Assembly (NCBI RefSeq): GCF_003574675.1
Contig: NZ_QOAZ01000009.1
Coordinates: 1-64,000, forward strand
Length of the DNA stretch: 64,000 nucleotides
Source of the DNA: Azohydromonas sediminis
GTDB taxonomy: Bacteria; Pseudomonadota; Gammaproteobacteria; Burkholderiales; Burkholderiaceae_C
Direction: 5' to 3'
In this document: in pieces, positions 32,786 to 41,246 of the stretch
How positions within the stretch are numbered: the first letter of the stretch is position 1
Layout of the letters: each line of letters opens with the position of its first letter
The notes under the pieces: model-generated
What the model was told of the DNA's origin: nothing
Databases searched by the model: none
The model's input: the letters and a program-made list of their open reading frames with translations, nothing else
Made by a program: the position numbers and the translations under genes

Positions 32786-33922
32786 ATGGAACGTGATCAG
32801 GCTTCCAAGTTCGTCCACGACCTGCTGCGGCTGATGGTGTCGCGCAACGGCTCGGACCTGTTCCTGACCGCCGACTTCCCGCCGGCGATCAAGGTCGACG
32901 GCAAGGTCACGAAGGTCAGCCCGCAGCCGCTGACGGGCCAGCACACGCTGGCCCTGGCGCGCGCGGTGATGAACGACAAGCAGGCCGCCGAGTTCGAGCG
33001 CACGAAGGAGTGCAACTTCGCGATCTCGCCACAGGGCATCGGGCGCTTCCGCGTCAACGCCTTCATGCAGCAGGGCAACGTCGGCCTCGTGATGCGCACG
33101 ATCCCGCAGCAGATCCCGACGATCGACGGACTCGGTCTGCCGAAGATCCTGAAGGACGTCGCGATGACCAAGCGCGGGCTGGTCATCTTCGTCGGCGCCA
33201 CCGGCTCGGGCAAGAGCACGTCGCTGGCGGCGATGGTCGACTGGCGCAACGAGAACTCGTTCGGCCACATCATCACCGTCGAGGACCCGGTCGAGTTCGT
33301 GCACCCGCACAAGAACTGCATCGTCACGCAGCGCGAGGTCGGCATCGACACCGACAGCTGGGAGCAAGCGCTGAAGAACACGCTGCGCCAGGCGCCCGAC
33401 GTGATCCTGATGGGCGAGATCCGCGACCGCGAGACGATGGAGCACGCGGTCGCCTTCGCCGAGACCGGTCACCTGTGCCTGGCCACGCTGCACGCCAACA
33501 GCGCCAACCAGGCGCTGGACCGCATCATCAACTTCTTCCCCGAGGAGCGCCGGCCGCAGCTGCTGATGGACCTGTCGCTGAACCTCAAGGCCATCGTCTC
33601 GCAGCGGCTGCTGCCGCGGCAGGAAACCAAGGGGCGCATCGCGGCGGTCGAGATCCTGCTCAACACGCCGCTGGTGTCGGACCTGATCTTCAAGGGCGAG
33701 GTCGGCGAGATCAAGGAGCTGATGAAGCGCAGCCGCGAGCTCGGGATGCAGACCTTCGACCAGGCGCTGTTCGACCTCTACGAGGCGCGGCTGATCACCT
33801 ACGAGGATGCGCTGCGCAACGCCGACTCGCTCAACGACCTGCGGCTGAACATCAAGCTCAACAGCCAGCGCGCGCGCAACCCCGACCTCGCGGCCGGCAC
33901 CGAGCACCTGACGATCGTCTGA
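32786..33922 (+). CDS. pilU: Type IV pilus accessory ATPase PilU
   Basis: A 378-residue PilT paralogue that assists force generation during pilus retraction. It has GSDLFLTADFPPAIKVDGKV at the N-terminus, Walker A GATGSGKSTSLAAMVD, VEDPVEFVHPHKNCIVTQRE, Walker B DVILMGEIRDRETM and CLATLHANSANQALDRI. The longer C-terminus (LRLNIKLNSQRARNPDLAAG) is typical of PilU, and the AIRNLIRE-type signature is absent. It converges on the BON lipoprotein gene through a hairpin containing both stops. Confidence 0.95.
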   Translation: MERDQASKFVHDLLRLMVSRNGSDLFLTADFPPAIKVDGKVTKVSPQPLTGQHTLALARAVMNDKQAAEFERTKECNFAISPQGIGRFRVNAFMQQGNVGLVMRTIPQQIPTIDGLGLPKILKDVAMTKRGLVIFVGATGSGKSTSLAAMVDWRNENSFGHIITVEDPVEFVHPHKNCIVTQREVGIDTDSWEQALKNTLRQAPDVILMGEIRDRETMEHAVAFAETGHLCLATLHANSANQALDRIINFFPEERRPQLLMDLSLNLKAIVSQRLLPRQETKGRIAAVEILLNTPLVSDLIFKGEVGEIKELMKRSRELGMQTFDQALFDLYEARLITYEDALRNADSLNDLRLNIKLNSQRARNPDLAAGTEHLTIV

Positions 33923-33942
33923 CGCCGCGACGCGGCGTTCAG
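33919..33942. terminator. Hairpin between convergent pilU and BON gene
   Basis: CTGACGCCGC pairs with GCGGCGTTCAG (one bulged T) to form a 10-bp stem. The arms contain the pilU TGA and the stop of the opposite gene. No T-run. Confidence 0.45.
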
Positions 33943-34580
33943 CCGCCCGAGCGGCGCATCGCCGCCAGTTCCTCCGGCGTGATCAGCTCGAACACGCGCA
34001 CGACCTTCTGCACGCCGCGCACGCCGCGCGCCAGCTCGGTCGCTCGCTGCGCCTCGGCCTCGGTGACCCGGCCCATCAGGTGCACGACGCCGCGTTCGGT
34101 GACGACCTTGACGGCGGTCGCGTCGAGGTCCTTGACATCGATGAACGAGGCCTTGACGCGGCTCGTCAGCAGGCCGTCGTTGGCGCGTTCGGTCAGCGAG
34201 CTGGCCGGCATCACGGCCAGCTCGTTGACGACGGAGCGCACGTTGTCGATGCCCTTGACCGCCTCCTCGACGCGCGCGCGGTCGGCGTCGGTGGGCACCT
34301 CGCCGGTCAGCAGCACGATGCGGTTGTAGCTCGTGACGTTGACGTGGCCGCGGTCACCGACGACGTCGCGCGCGCGGTTGCGGCCCTTCAGTTCGATGGC
34401 CTGGTCCTCGAGCTGGATGCCCGCCGTGCGGCGGTCGTTGGCCACCAGCACGGTGCCGACCGCCGCGCCGCCGAGCACCAGCGGCGCGCAGCCGGCGAGC
34501 AGCGTGCTGCCGGCGATCGCGGCGGCGAGCAGCCATGCCGCGCGCGGGCGGCGGATGGTGGGGCGCGATGAAGTCGTCAT
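33939..34580 (-). CDS. BON-domain outer-membrane lipoprotein (DolP/YraP-like)
   Basis: A 213-residue lipoprotein. A basic N-terminus and hydrophobic segment end in the lipobox LLAGC. Two BON domains follow, ~residues 70-130 (VNVTSYNRIVLLTGEVPTDADR) and ~145-205 (VKVVTERGVVHLMGRVTEAEA). DolP in E. coli maintains outer-membrane integrity and is encoded next to diaA, as here. The start overlaps the stop of the SIS gene by 4 bp (ATGA), so they are translationally coupled. Confidence 0.9.
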   Translation of the reverse strand: MTTSSRPTIRRPRAAWLLAAAIAGSTLLAGCAPLVLGGAAVGTVLVANDRRTAGIQLEDQAIELKGRNRARDVVGDRGHVNVTSYNRIVLLTGEVPTDADRARVEEAVKGIDNVRSVVNELAVMPASSLTERANDGLLTSRVKASFIDVKDLDATAVKVVTERGVVHLMGRVTEAEAQRATELARGVRGVQKVVRVFELITPEELAAMRRSGG

Positions 34581-35176
34581 GCGGAATCCTGTTCACCCAT
34601 CAGTTGCAGGTCCAGCGCGTCGCACAGCGCGTGCGCGACGAGCAGCTGCACCTCCTGCACGCGTGCCGCACGGTCGTGCGGCACGCCGATCCAGACGTCA
34701 GTCTCGCCGAGCAGCGCGCCGAGCGCGCTGCCGCGCGGCGTGATCGCGACGACGGTCATGTCCCGGGCCTGCGCGGCGGCCACCGCCTCGGCGAGTGCCG
34801 CGTCGTGTGGCGCCGATGCGAAGACGACGAGCACGTCACCCGGCGTGCCCAGCGCCTGCACCTGCATCGCCAGCGGCGAGCCCGGCGGTGCGACCTTCAG
34901 CAGCGCCGCGGTGACGGTGGCATCGGCACCGAGCACCAGTGCGGCGAGGCCGGGGCGGTCGCGCTCGAAGCGGCCCACGAGCTGCGCGGCCATCGCCTGC
35001 GCCACCGCGAGCGCGGCACCGGTGCCGGTGAGCAGCAGCTTGCCGCCCGCGGTCAGGCTGCCGAGCAGGGCCTGCGTCGCGCTGGCGACCGGCTTGGCGA
35101 GCACTTCGGCCGACTGGTACAGCAGGTCGGCGGCGTCGAAGAAGTGCTGCTGGATGCGCTGCTCGAGCATGACCAT
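34577..35176 (-). CDS. SIS-domain protein, DiaA/GmhA-like with degenerate sugar site
   Basis: A 199-residue single SIS-domain protein. The C-terminal half matches DiaA/GmhA closely: LGTPGDVLVVFAS, ARDMTVVAITPRG, and ARVQEVQLLVAHALCDALD. However, the usual NG(T/G)SxANAQH loop is replaced by TGTGAALAVAQAM, and the STxGNS phosphate loop by ASAPHD. It is therefore unlikely to be a heptose isomerase. In E. coli, DiaA binds DnaA to promote replication initiation and sits next to dolP, the same order as here. A DiaA-type role is inferred from context. Start 35176 or 35170 is possible. Confidence 0.8.
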   Translation of the reverse strand: MVMLEQRIQQHFFDAADLLYQSAEVLAKPVASATQALLGSLTAGGKLLLTGTGAALAVAQAMAAQLVGRFERDRPGLAALVLGADATVTAALLKVAPPGSPLAMQVQALGTPGDVLVVFASAPHDAALAEAVAAAQARDMTVVAITPRGSALGALLGETDVWIGVPHDRAARVQEVQLLVAHALCDALDLQLMGEQDSA

Positions 35177-35269
35177 GCATGATATGACAGCACCTCTGGA
35201 CGCCGGTTCCGCCGCGTGCGCCGCCCTGCGGTGAGCCGCTCGCCGGCGCGGCCGGCCACGCGGCCCGGG

Positions 35270-36964
35270 TCAGGAGGCCGGTGCCAGCGCCCAGTGCCCG
35301 TCGCGCTCGATCGCCGTGCCGTCGTGCGCCAGCTTGAGCAGGTGCGCCTTCAGCGAGCGCAGCGCGACGCCGTGCAGCCGTGGCGGCACGTTGTCGTAGA
35401 CGCGCGGCAGCAGCGCGTCGGCAGCCGCGGGGCCGAGTGCGCGCAGCGCGTCGACGACCTTGGCCTCGCGGCGCAGCCGGTGCGCGACGATGGCCTCGAT
35501 CGCCTGTCTCGGCCGGTCCATCAGGAAGCCGTGGCCGGGCGCGAGCCACTCGAGGTCTTCGGCCAGCAGCGCACGCAGCGACGCGAGGTACGCCGCCATG
35601 TCGCCGTCGGGCGGGTTGATGACCACCGTCGACTGCTGCATCACGTGGTCGCCGGTGAACAGCAGCTTCTCGTCCTCGAGCAGGTAGCACAGGTGGTTCG
35701 ACGCGTGGCCGGGCGTGTGGATCGCGCGCAGGGTGCAGTCGGCGTGCAGCGCGAAGCGCTCGCCGCCGGCGAGCTCGACGTCGGGCGCAAACGCAGCGTC
35801 CTGCCACTCGCGGTGGGCCGCTCGGCGACCGTGCACCGTCGCGCCGGTGGCGGCCTTCAGCGCTGCGGTGGCCGGCGAGTGGTCCAGGTGGGTGTGCGTC
35901 ACGAAGATCCAGCGGATCGGCCCCGGCGCTGCGGCGAGCACGGCCTGCACGTGCGCGGGGTCGTCGGGGCCGGGATCGATCACGGCCCACGCGTTGTCGG
36001 GGCCGCCGCCGACGAGGTAGGTGTTGGTGCCCGGGCCCGTCATCACGCTGCCGTTGTCGGCCGTCACGCGCACGATGCGCGCCGACAGCCGCACCGCGCG
36101 GCCGGGCTCGATCTCGTAGCTGTGGTGGCCGTGGCACTGCGGGTCCACGCGGGCAAGCTCGGCGTAGGCCGGCTCGTCGGGCGTCACCGGGCGCACGCCG
36201 TCGCGGCCGCGGCCGATCATCGGCATCGTCAGCGCGATCTCGCGCGGCTGCCGCGCCCACGCGAGCAGCGCCTCGACGCGGTCGAACCGCGCCAGCGCCT
36301 CGAGCGTCTTGCGCTGCGGCGTGATCAGCTTGAGCGTGTCGGCCTGCGCCAGCGCGTCGGCCGGGCGCAGCCAGCGCTGCTCGACGACTTCGGTCTCGTC
36401 GTGGGCGGCCACCTGCACCGGCGGCGCCGCGGCGACGAAGAAGCGTGTGTCGAAGCGCTTGCGCTGCGACGGCGGCGTCAGCCAGTGGCTGAAGTAGACG
36501 AGCTCGTCGAGCGCGAGCTCCCAGCCGGTGGCCGCGCACAGTTGCGCCAGCGTGCGCTCGCCGCGGTGCATCGGCGTGCGCCACGCCGCGACGCGCCGCG
36601 CCTCGTCGCCGTGCAGCGTGACGAGCCCGCGCTGCCCCGGCACGCGCGCATACAGCAGCCCGGCTTCCTCGAAGCACTCGCGCACCGCGGCGATCCAGTA
36701 ATCGAGCCCGCCGTGCGGCAGCCCGAGCCGGGTGCTGGCCTGCGCGTCGTCGAGGCCGGCGGCGTGGCGGTGCGCGTCGTGGTCGCTGTCGTCGAGCAGC
36801 CCGCCGGGGAACACCCAGGCACCGCTGTTGAAGTCGCCGCGCTCGGCGCGGCGCAGCAGCAGCACCTCGATGCCGACGGCGGCGTCACGCACGACGACTA
36901 GCGAGGCCGCGGCGCGCGGCGTCGCGGGCGGCGTGTCGGTGGCGGCGGGCGGGGGCGTGGTCAT
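35270..36964 (-). CDS. NUDIX-metallo-beta-lactamase fusion hydrolase
   Basis: 564 residues. The N-terminal ~260 residues form a NUDIX-like domain (ASLVVVRDAAVGIEVLLLRR, AWVFPGG, and the box remnant AAVRECFEEAGLL). The C-terminal ~300 residues are a metallo-beta-lactamase domain with the metal-binding THTHLDHS, IHTPGHASNHLCY, FTGDHVMQQST and PGHGFLMDRP. A winged-helix tail follows (LKAHLLKLAHDGTAIERDGHW), as in LACTB2-type enzymes. The insertion before the NUDIX helix weakens the canonical G-x5-E part. Nucleotide-derivative or RNA hydrolysis is possible; the substrate is unknown. The start at 36964 removes a non-conserved leader. Confidence 0.88.
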   Translation of the reverse strand: MTTPPPAATDTPPATPRAAASLVVVRDAAVGIEVLLLRRAERGDFNSGAWVFPGGLLDDSDHDAHRHAAGLDDAQASTRLGLPHGGLDYWIAAVRECFEEAGLLYARVPGQRGLVTLHGDEARRVAAWRTPMHRGERTLAQLCAATGWELALDELVYFSHWLTPPSQRKRFDTRFFVAAAPPVQVAAHDETEVVEQRWLRPADALAQADTLKLITPQRKTLEALARFDRVEALLAWARQPREIALTMPMIGRGRDGVRPVTPDEPAYAELARVDPQCHGHHSYEIEPGRAVRLSARIVRVTADNGSVMTGPGTNTYLVGGGPDNAWAVIDPGPDDPAHVQAVLAAAPGPIRWIFVTHTHLDHSPATAALKAATGATVHGRRAAHREWQDAAFAPDVELAGGERFALHADCTLRAIHTPGHASNHLCYLLEDEKLLFTGDHVMQQSTVVINPPDGDMAAYLASLRALLAEDLEWLAPGHGFLMDRPRQAIEAIVAHRLRREAKVVDALRALGPAAADALLPRVYDNVPPRLHGVALRSLKAHLLKLAHDGTAIERDGHWALAPAS

Positions 36965-37036
36965 GGGGGCGGTGCGCGGCGTGTGTGATGCCGCGCAGTC
37001 TGTCACGAGCGGCCGCGTGGCGGGCTGCGGCCCACC

Positions 37037-37399
37037 TCAGCGGCGGAAGCCGTACTCGACGCTGAAGAACTGCGGCTTGAGCGCGGCCAGCGGTGCACGC
37101 AGCTTGTCGAGCTCGGCCGGTGGCGCGTGCACCTCGAGCCGCGTGAGCTGCGCGATCTTCAGCGCCTCCTGCAGCAAGGCGCCGACGTTGTCCAGGTGCG
37201 CGAGCACCGCCGCGGCGTCGTTGTAGCCCTCGCGGCAGTGCACCGCGTCGCCGTCGAACGAGAACGCGTAGTGCACGCAGCCGCTCTCGCTGCGCGTCTT
37301 CGCGACGAACTGCTCGCACAGCGCGCGAAACGCCTCCATCTGGCCCGGCTGGACCTTGAAGTACGGCACCAGCGTGCACACGGTGTCGGTCGAAGCCAT
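37037..37399 (-). CDS. Antibiotic biosynthesis monooxygenase-fold (ABM) protein
   Basis: A 120-residue protein with the ferredoxin-like ABM/Dabb fold: [26 protein letters not shown], then [22 protein letters not shown] and [16 protein letters not shown] proteins act as cofactor-free oxygenases or haem-degrading enzymes, or have unknown roles. No active-site motif allows a choice. GAGGAG precedes the ATG. It is divergent from the CaiB-type gene, with a GACAAT box in the gap. Confidence 0.8.
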   Translation of the reverse strand: MASTDTVCTLVPYFKVQPGQMEAFRALCEQFVAKTRSESGCVHYAFSFDGDAVHCREGYNDAAAVLAHLDNVGALLQEALKIAQLTRLEVHAPPAELDKLRAPLAALKPQFFSVEYGFRR

Positions 37400-37475
37400 C
37401 GTCGTCTCCTCGTTCGTGGGTGGGGCGTCGATCGTAGGCGCCCGCGGCCGCCGTGGAAAGGGCGTCGGCGCGCCC

Positions 37476-37481
37476 GACAAT
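37476..37481 (+). promoter_or_regulatory. Candidate -10 element of the racemase gene
   Basis: GACAAT followed by CGGCGC, the same context as upstream of ubiA, lies 32 nt before the ATG at 37514. Confidence 0.28.
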
Positions 37482-37513
37482 CGGCGCTTCGACGACTTCG
37501 CGGAGACACGCCG

Positions 37514-38653
37514 ATGCCCGGTGCGCTGGCAGGACTCAAAGTGATCGAGATGGTGGGGCTCGGGCCCGCGCCGCTGTGCGCGATGCTGCTCGCCGACCAC
37601 GGCGCCGAGGTGATCCGCATCGACCGCCCCGGGGCGGCGGGCGCGCTGGGCCTGCCGCCGCAGTACGACGTCGCCGCGCGCGGGCGGCGGTCGCTGGCGA
37701 TCGACCTGCGCAAGCCGGGAGCCGTCGACGCCGTGCTCGACCTCGTCGCGCGCGCCGACGTGCTGATCGAGGGCTTCCGCCCCGGCGTGATGGAGCGCCT
37801 GGGGCTGGGCCCCGACGTGTGCCTGGCGCGCCAGCCGCGCCTGGTCTATGGCCGCATGACGGGCTGGGGGCAGAGCGGGCCGCTCGCGCACGCGGCAGGG
37901 CACGACATCAACTACATCGCGCTGTCGGGCGCGCTGCAGGCGATCGGCCGCGCCGGCGAGGCGCCGGTGCCGCCGCTGAACTACGTCGGCGACTACGGCG
38001 GCGGCGCGATGCTGCTCGCGTTCGGCGTGCTCGCGGCCCTGTACGAGGCGCAAAGGAGCGGCCGCGGGCAGGTCGTCGATGCCGCGATGACCGACGGCGC
38101 GGCGCTGCTGTCGGCGATGTTCTACGGCCTGAAGGCCGCCGGCGCGTGGCGCAACGAGCGCGGCACGAACCTGCTCGACTCGGGCGCGCACTTCTACGAC
38201 ACCTACCGCTGCGCCGACGGCAAGTACGTCGCGGTCGGCGCGATCGAGCCGCAGTTCCACGCCGAGCTGCTCGCGCGCCTCGGGCTCGACGCGGCCGAGT
38301 TCAAACGCCCGCTCGATCCGGCGCAGTGGCCGCAGTACAAGGCGCGGCTGGCCGCGGTGTTCGCGACGCGCAGCCGCGATGCGTGGTGCGCCGTGCTCGA
38401 GGGCAGCGACGCCTGCTTCGCGCCGGTGCTCGACTGGGATGAGGCGCCGCGCCACCCGCACAACGTCGCGCGCGGCACGTTCGTCGAGATCGGCGGCGTC
38501 GTGCAGCCGGCACCGGCGCCGCGCTTCAGCCGCAGCGAGGCGCCCACGCCGGCGGCGCCGGTGGCTGCCGGCCACGACAGCGAGGCCGTGCTGCGCGACT
38601 GGGGCATCGACGCGCAGCGCATCGCCGCGCTGCGCGACGCCGGGGCGATCTAG
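37514..38653 (+). CDS. CaiB/BaiF CoA-transferase, alpha-methylacyl-CoA racemase-like
   Basis: A 379-residue class III CoA-transferase fold protein closest in pattern to alpha-methylacyl-CoA racemases. It has [83 protein letters not shown] and [24 protein letters not shown]. The HDINY segment contains the His/Asp pair used as general acid/base in the racemase. Epimerisation of 2-methyl-branched acyl-CoAs in beta-oxidation is likely. The ATG at 37514 gives the standard N-terminus. Confidence 0.9.
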   Translation: MPGALAGLKVIEMVGLGPAPLCAMLLADHGAEVIRIDRPGAAGALGLPPQYDVAARGRRSLAIDLRKPGAVDAVLDLVARADVLIEGFRPGVMERLGLGPDVCLARQPRLVYGRMTGWGQSGPLAHAAGHDINYIALSGALQAIGRAGEAPVPPLNYVGDYGGGAMLLAFGVLAALYEAQRSGRGQVVDAAMTDGAALLSAMFYGLKAAGAWRNERGTNLLDSGAHFYDTYRCADGKYVAVGAIEPQFHAELLARLGLDAAEFKRPLDPAQWPQYKARLAAVFATRSRDAWCAVLEGSDACFAPVLDWDEAPRHPHNVARGTFVEIGGVVQPAPAPRFSRSEAPTPAAPVAAGHDSEAVLRDWGIDAQRIAALRDAGAI

Positions 38654-38698
38654 CGTCGCCGCGGCCCGCCGAGGCCGCGGGCGCAGGGGCTCGGCTCC

Positions 38699-38704
38699 TA
38701 TAAT
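38699..38704 (+). promoter_or_regulatory. -10 box of the cytochrome c gene
   Basis: A perfect TATAAT in CTCCTATAATTCG, 75 nt upstream of the cytochrome c ATG. It is the best sigma-70-like -10 in the window; the -35 region is GC-rich and unclear. Confidence 0.5.
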
Positions 38705-38779
38705 TCGCGGGTTTGTCCGTCGCAGGCAGCCTCGATGGTATGCCCGCGGCGGCAGTGCACCGTCGACCACCGAGGCCCC

Positions 38780-39661
38780 ATGAGCAGCGATCCCGCCCAC
38801 GCCCCCGCCCACGACGAAAGCCACGAAGGCCCGATCAAGACCCCGCGGCAGCTGGTCTGGGCGGTCGTGCTCGCCTTCGTGGTGCCGATCTTCCTGATCG
38901 TCCTGCTGGTCAACTTCGTCGCCAGCAACGAAAAGCCCTCTGCAGGCACCGACGCACTCGGCCCCGAAGCGGTCGCGCGCCGGCTGCAGCCGGTGGGCAC
39001 CATCGAGCTGCGCCTGGGCGGTGGTGCCGCCGTCGTGCGCACCGGCGAGCAGGTCTACCAGGCCGCCTGCACCGCCTGCCACGCCGCCGGCGTCGCGGGG
39101 GCGCCGAAGTCGGGCGACGCGGCCGCGTGGGCGCCGCGCATCGCCACCGGCTACGACGCGCTGCTCAATTCGGCGCTCAAGGGCAAGGGCGCGATGCCGC
39201 CCCAAGGCGGCGGCCAGTTCAGCGACTACGAGATCGGACGCGCCGTCGTCTTCATGGCCAACCAGGCCGGCGCCAAGTTCCCCGAGCCGAAGGCCCCGGG
39301 CGGCGAAGCCGCTGCGGCCCCGGCAGCGGCGCCTGCGCCCGCGGTTGCTGCGGCGCCCGCGCCGGCGGCGGTGGCAGCCGCTCCCGCGCCCGCACCCGCC
39401 CCGGCAGCGGCCGCTGCGGCGACGGCGACGCCGGCGCTGTACACCCAGGCCTGCCAGGTCTGCCACGCCGCCGGCGTTGCCGGTGCACCCAAGCTCGGCG
39501 ACAAGGCCGCATGGGCGCCGCGCCTGGCGGCCGGCGTCGACGGCCTGACCGCCAGCGCGATCAAGGGCAAGGGCGCGATGCCGCCGCGCGGCGGTGCGAT
39601 GACGGCGTCGGACGCCGACATCAAGGCCGTCGTCGCGTACATGGTCGACAGCGTCAAGTAA
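38780..39661 (+). CDS. Membrane-anchored di-haem c-type cytochrome (c5-like)
   Basis: 293 residues. A short cytoplasmic, His/Pro-rich N-terminus precedes one membrane helix (WAVVLAFVVPIFLIVLLVNF, residues ~33-52), which anchors the protein facing the periplasm. Two class I cytochrome domains follow with haem motifs C97-T-A-C-H101 and C225-Q-V-C-H229. Each is followed by GAPK and a methionine ligand in KGKGAMPP. They are joined by an Ala/Pro-rich linker (~178-216). The two domains are near-identical in key segments, showing internal duplication. An electron-transfer role to a terminal oxidase is inferred. Confidence 0.92.
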   Translation: MSSDPAHAPAHDESHEGPIKTPRQLVWAVVLAFVVPIFLIVLLVNFVASNEKPSAGTDALGPEAVARRLQPVGTIELRLGGGAAVVRTGEQVYQAACTACHAAGVAGAPKSGDAAAWAPRIATGYDALLNSALKGKGAMPPQGGGQFSDYEIGRAVVFMANQAGAKFPEPKAPGGEAAAAPAAAPAPAVAAAPAPAAVAAAPAPAPAPAAAAAATATPALYTQACQVCHAAGVAGAPKLGDKAAWAPRLAAGVDGLTASAIKGKGAMPPRGGAMTASDADIKAVVAYMVDSVK

Positions 39662-39685
39662 CGCGGCGGCGGCCGCACCCCGTTG

Positions 39686-39718
39686 CACGGGCCTGCGCGA
39701 GCAGGCCCGTGTCGTTTT
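39686..39718 (+). terminator. Intrinsic terminator after the cytochrome c gene
   Basis: A perfect 11-bp stem CACGGGCCTGC / GCAGGCCCGTG with a GCGA tetraloop is followed by TCGTTTT. It lies 24 bp after the cytochrome stop and touches the stop of the convergent gene. It is the clearest Rho-independent terminator seen here. Confidence 0.85.
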
Positions 39719-40257
39719 CAGCCGGCGTCGCGCTGCGGGCTCAGCCGGTAGCCGAAGCGCTGCGGCATCGCGGCGAACGGCAGCGTCTGCGGCGCGGGCC
39801 ACGCGCCGCGCTCGAGCGCGAGCGCGGCGGCATCGGTGTCGAGCGAATGCACGAGCCCGAAACCGAGGTCGGTGTCGAGGAAGACGCGCCCGTGCTCGTC
39901 GAGCCACACCGAGCGCACCGCGGCGGCGGCGCCGGTGTGCGCGGTGACCGCCACGCCGCCGTCGGCGCCGACATGCACGCGCCACACCCACGGGGCGGCC
40001 TCGAGTTCGACGTAGACGCGCTGCGGTCCGTTCTGGAAGTACCACGCCCCGTGCGCGTCGGCTGCGTAGTTGCGGCCGATGAAGGCCACCAGCGCCGGAT
40101 GTTCGATGCGGCTGCCGCGCGACGCCGGCCAGGGCCCCGCGGCCTGCGCCGCTTCGTCGCGCAGCCACCAGTGCCCGCGTGCGTCGAGCCCGAGCCAGCC
40201 GCGCACGTGCGGCACGTGCGGCCACTTGCGCAGCGCGGCTTCGACGATCGCGTCCAT
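39718..40257 (-). CDS. Conserved DUF-family protein of unknown function (DUF2946-like label uncertain)
   Basis: 179 residues, no signal peptide or membrane helix. Conserved-looking blocks are AALRKWPHVPHVRGWLGLDARGHW, GSRIEHPALVAFIGRNYAADAHGAW and FQNGPQRVYVELEAAPWVWRV. The same blocks recur, in my memory, in betaproteobacterial proteins under a DUF label, but I cannot confirm which number. Many Trp and Tyr residues suggest a beta-rich fold. It lies 15 bp upstream of the hydrolase gene on the same strand, so the two may be co-transcribed. Confidence 0.7.
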   Translation of the reverse strand: MDAIVEAALRKWPHVPHVRGWLGLDARGHWWLRDEAAQAAGPWPASRGSRIEHPALVAFIGRNYAADAHGAWYFQNGPQRVYVELEAAPWVWRVHVGADGGVAVTAHTGAAAAVRSVWLDEHGRVFLDTDLGFGLVHSLDTDAAALALERGAWPAPQTLPFAAMPQRFGYRLSPQRDAG

Positions 40258-40272
40258 GCCCGCGAGTGTCGG

Positions 40273-41238
40273 TCAGCGCTGCGCCTGCAGCCAGCCCATC
40301 ACGGCTTCGGGCAGGGTCAGCACGTGGCCGGGCGGCGGGCCGCTGGCGAAACCGACGTGGCCGCCGTGCGGCGGCTGCCACAGCGTCACGCAGCGCCCGA
40401 CCTCGTGCGCTGCGGGCAGGCTGCGCGCGGGGATGAAAGGGTCGTTGCGCGCGTTGAGCACCAGCGCCGGGATGCGGATGCGCTGCAGGTGCGGCTTGGC
40501 CGACGCGCGGGTCCAGTAGTCGAGCGCGTCGCGAAAGCCGTGCACCGGCGCGGTGAACGCGTCGTCGAACTCGAGCAGCGTGCGTGCGCGCGCGACGCGC
40601 TCGCGGTCGAACAGCCCCGGGTGCTGCGCCCACTTCGCGAGCGCCTTCGGCTTCATCGTGCGCAGGAAGTAGGGCGTGTACGCCAGCCGGTTGAAGCCGC
40701 GCCCGATCGCGAGAGCGCCGGCCGTGAGGTCGACCGGCGACGACACCGCGGCCACCGCCACCGCGGTGGCACCGGCACCGTCGCCGGCCTCCTCGGCCCA
40801 GCGCAGCAGCGCGTTGCCGCCGAGCGAGATGCCCACCGCGTACAGCGGCCGCCCGTGGCGCTCGCGCAGCCGCGCGAGCATCCAGCCGACCTCCTCGAAG
40901 TCGCCCGAGTGGTACGCGCGCGGCGCGAGGTTCAGCTCGCCCGAGCAGCCGCGAAAGTGCGGCACCGCGTAATGCCAGCCGGCGCGCCGCGCCCAGTCGG
41001 CGAAGGCGAGCGCGTAGGCGCCGCGCGACGACCCTTCGAGACCATGGAACAGCACGAGCAGCGGCGCGGCGGCATCGGCCGCGTCGACGAAGTCGACGTC
41101 GACGAAGTCGCCGTCGGGCGTCGTCCAGCGCTCGCGCCGGTACGCCGGCGCCGGCCCGCGGTGGCGGCGCGAGAACAGCGCCGGCCAGATCGTCTGCAGG
41201 TGGCCGCCGGGCAGCCACAGCGGCGCGCGGTACTGCAT
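40273..41238 (-). CDS. YheT-like alpha/beta hydrolase
   Basis: A 321-residue alpha/beta hydrolase of the YheT/ABHD1-3 group. The family start APLWLPGGHLQTIWPALFSR is followed by the oxyanion region LVLFHGLEGSS, the nucleophile elbow GISLGGNALLRW (Ser), the Asp-bearing NARNDPFIPA and the catalytic His in PPHGGHVGFA. Eukaryotic relatives hydrolyse esters or phospholipids; the bacterial substrate is unknown. The stop of the NTF2-like gene lies just 8 bp upstream of its start, so both are probably in one transcript. Confidence 0.9.
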   Translation of the reverse strand: MQYRAPLWLPGGHLQTIWPALFSRRHRGPAPAYRRERWTTPDGDFVDVDFVDAADAAAPLLVLFHGLEGSSRGAYALAFADWARRAGWHYAVPHFRGCSGELNLAPRAYHSGDFEEVGWMLARLRERHGRPLYAVGISLGGNALLRWAEEAGDGAGATAVAVAAVSSPVDLTAGALAIGRGFNRLAYTPYFLRTMKPKALAKWAQHPGLFDRERVARARTLLEFDDAFTAPVHGFRDALDYWTRASAKPHLQRIRIPALVLNARNDPFIPARSLPAAHEVGRCVTLWQPPHGGHVGFASGPPPGHVLTLPEAVMGWLQAQR

Positions 41239-41246
41239 CGCCGGCG

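Noticed and set aside
34577-35176. Annotation as phosphoheptose isomerase GmhA
   Set aside because: The ligand loops needed for sugar phosphate binding are replaced and the neighbourhood is diaA-dolP-like rather than heptose biosynthesis.
39300-39430. Possible short tandem repeat in the cytochrome gene
   Set aside because: It encodes an Ala/Pro linker; the repetition reflects codon use for a flexible spacer rather than a separate DNA repeat.
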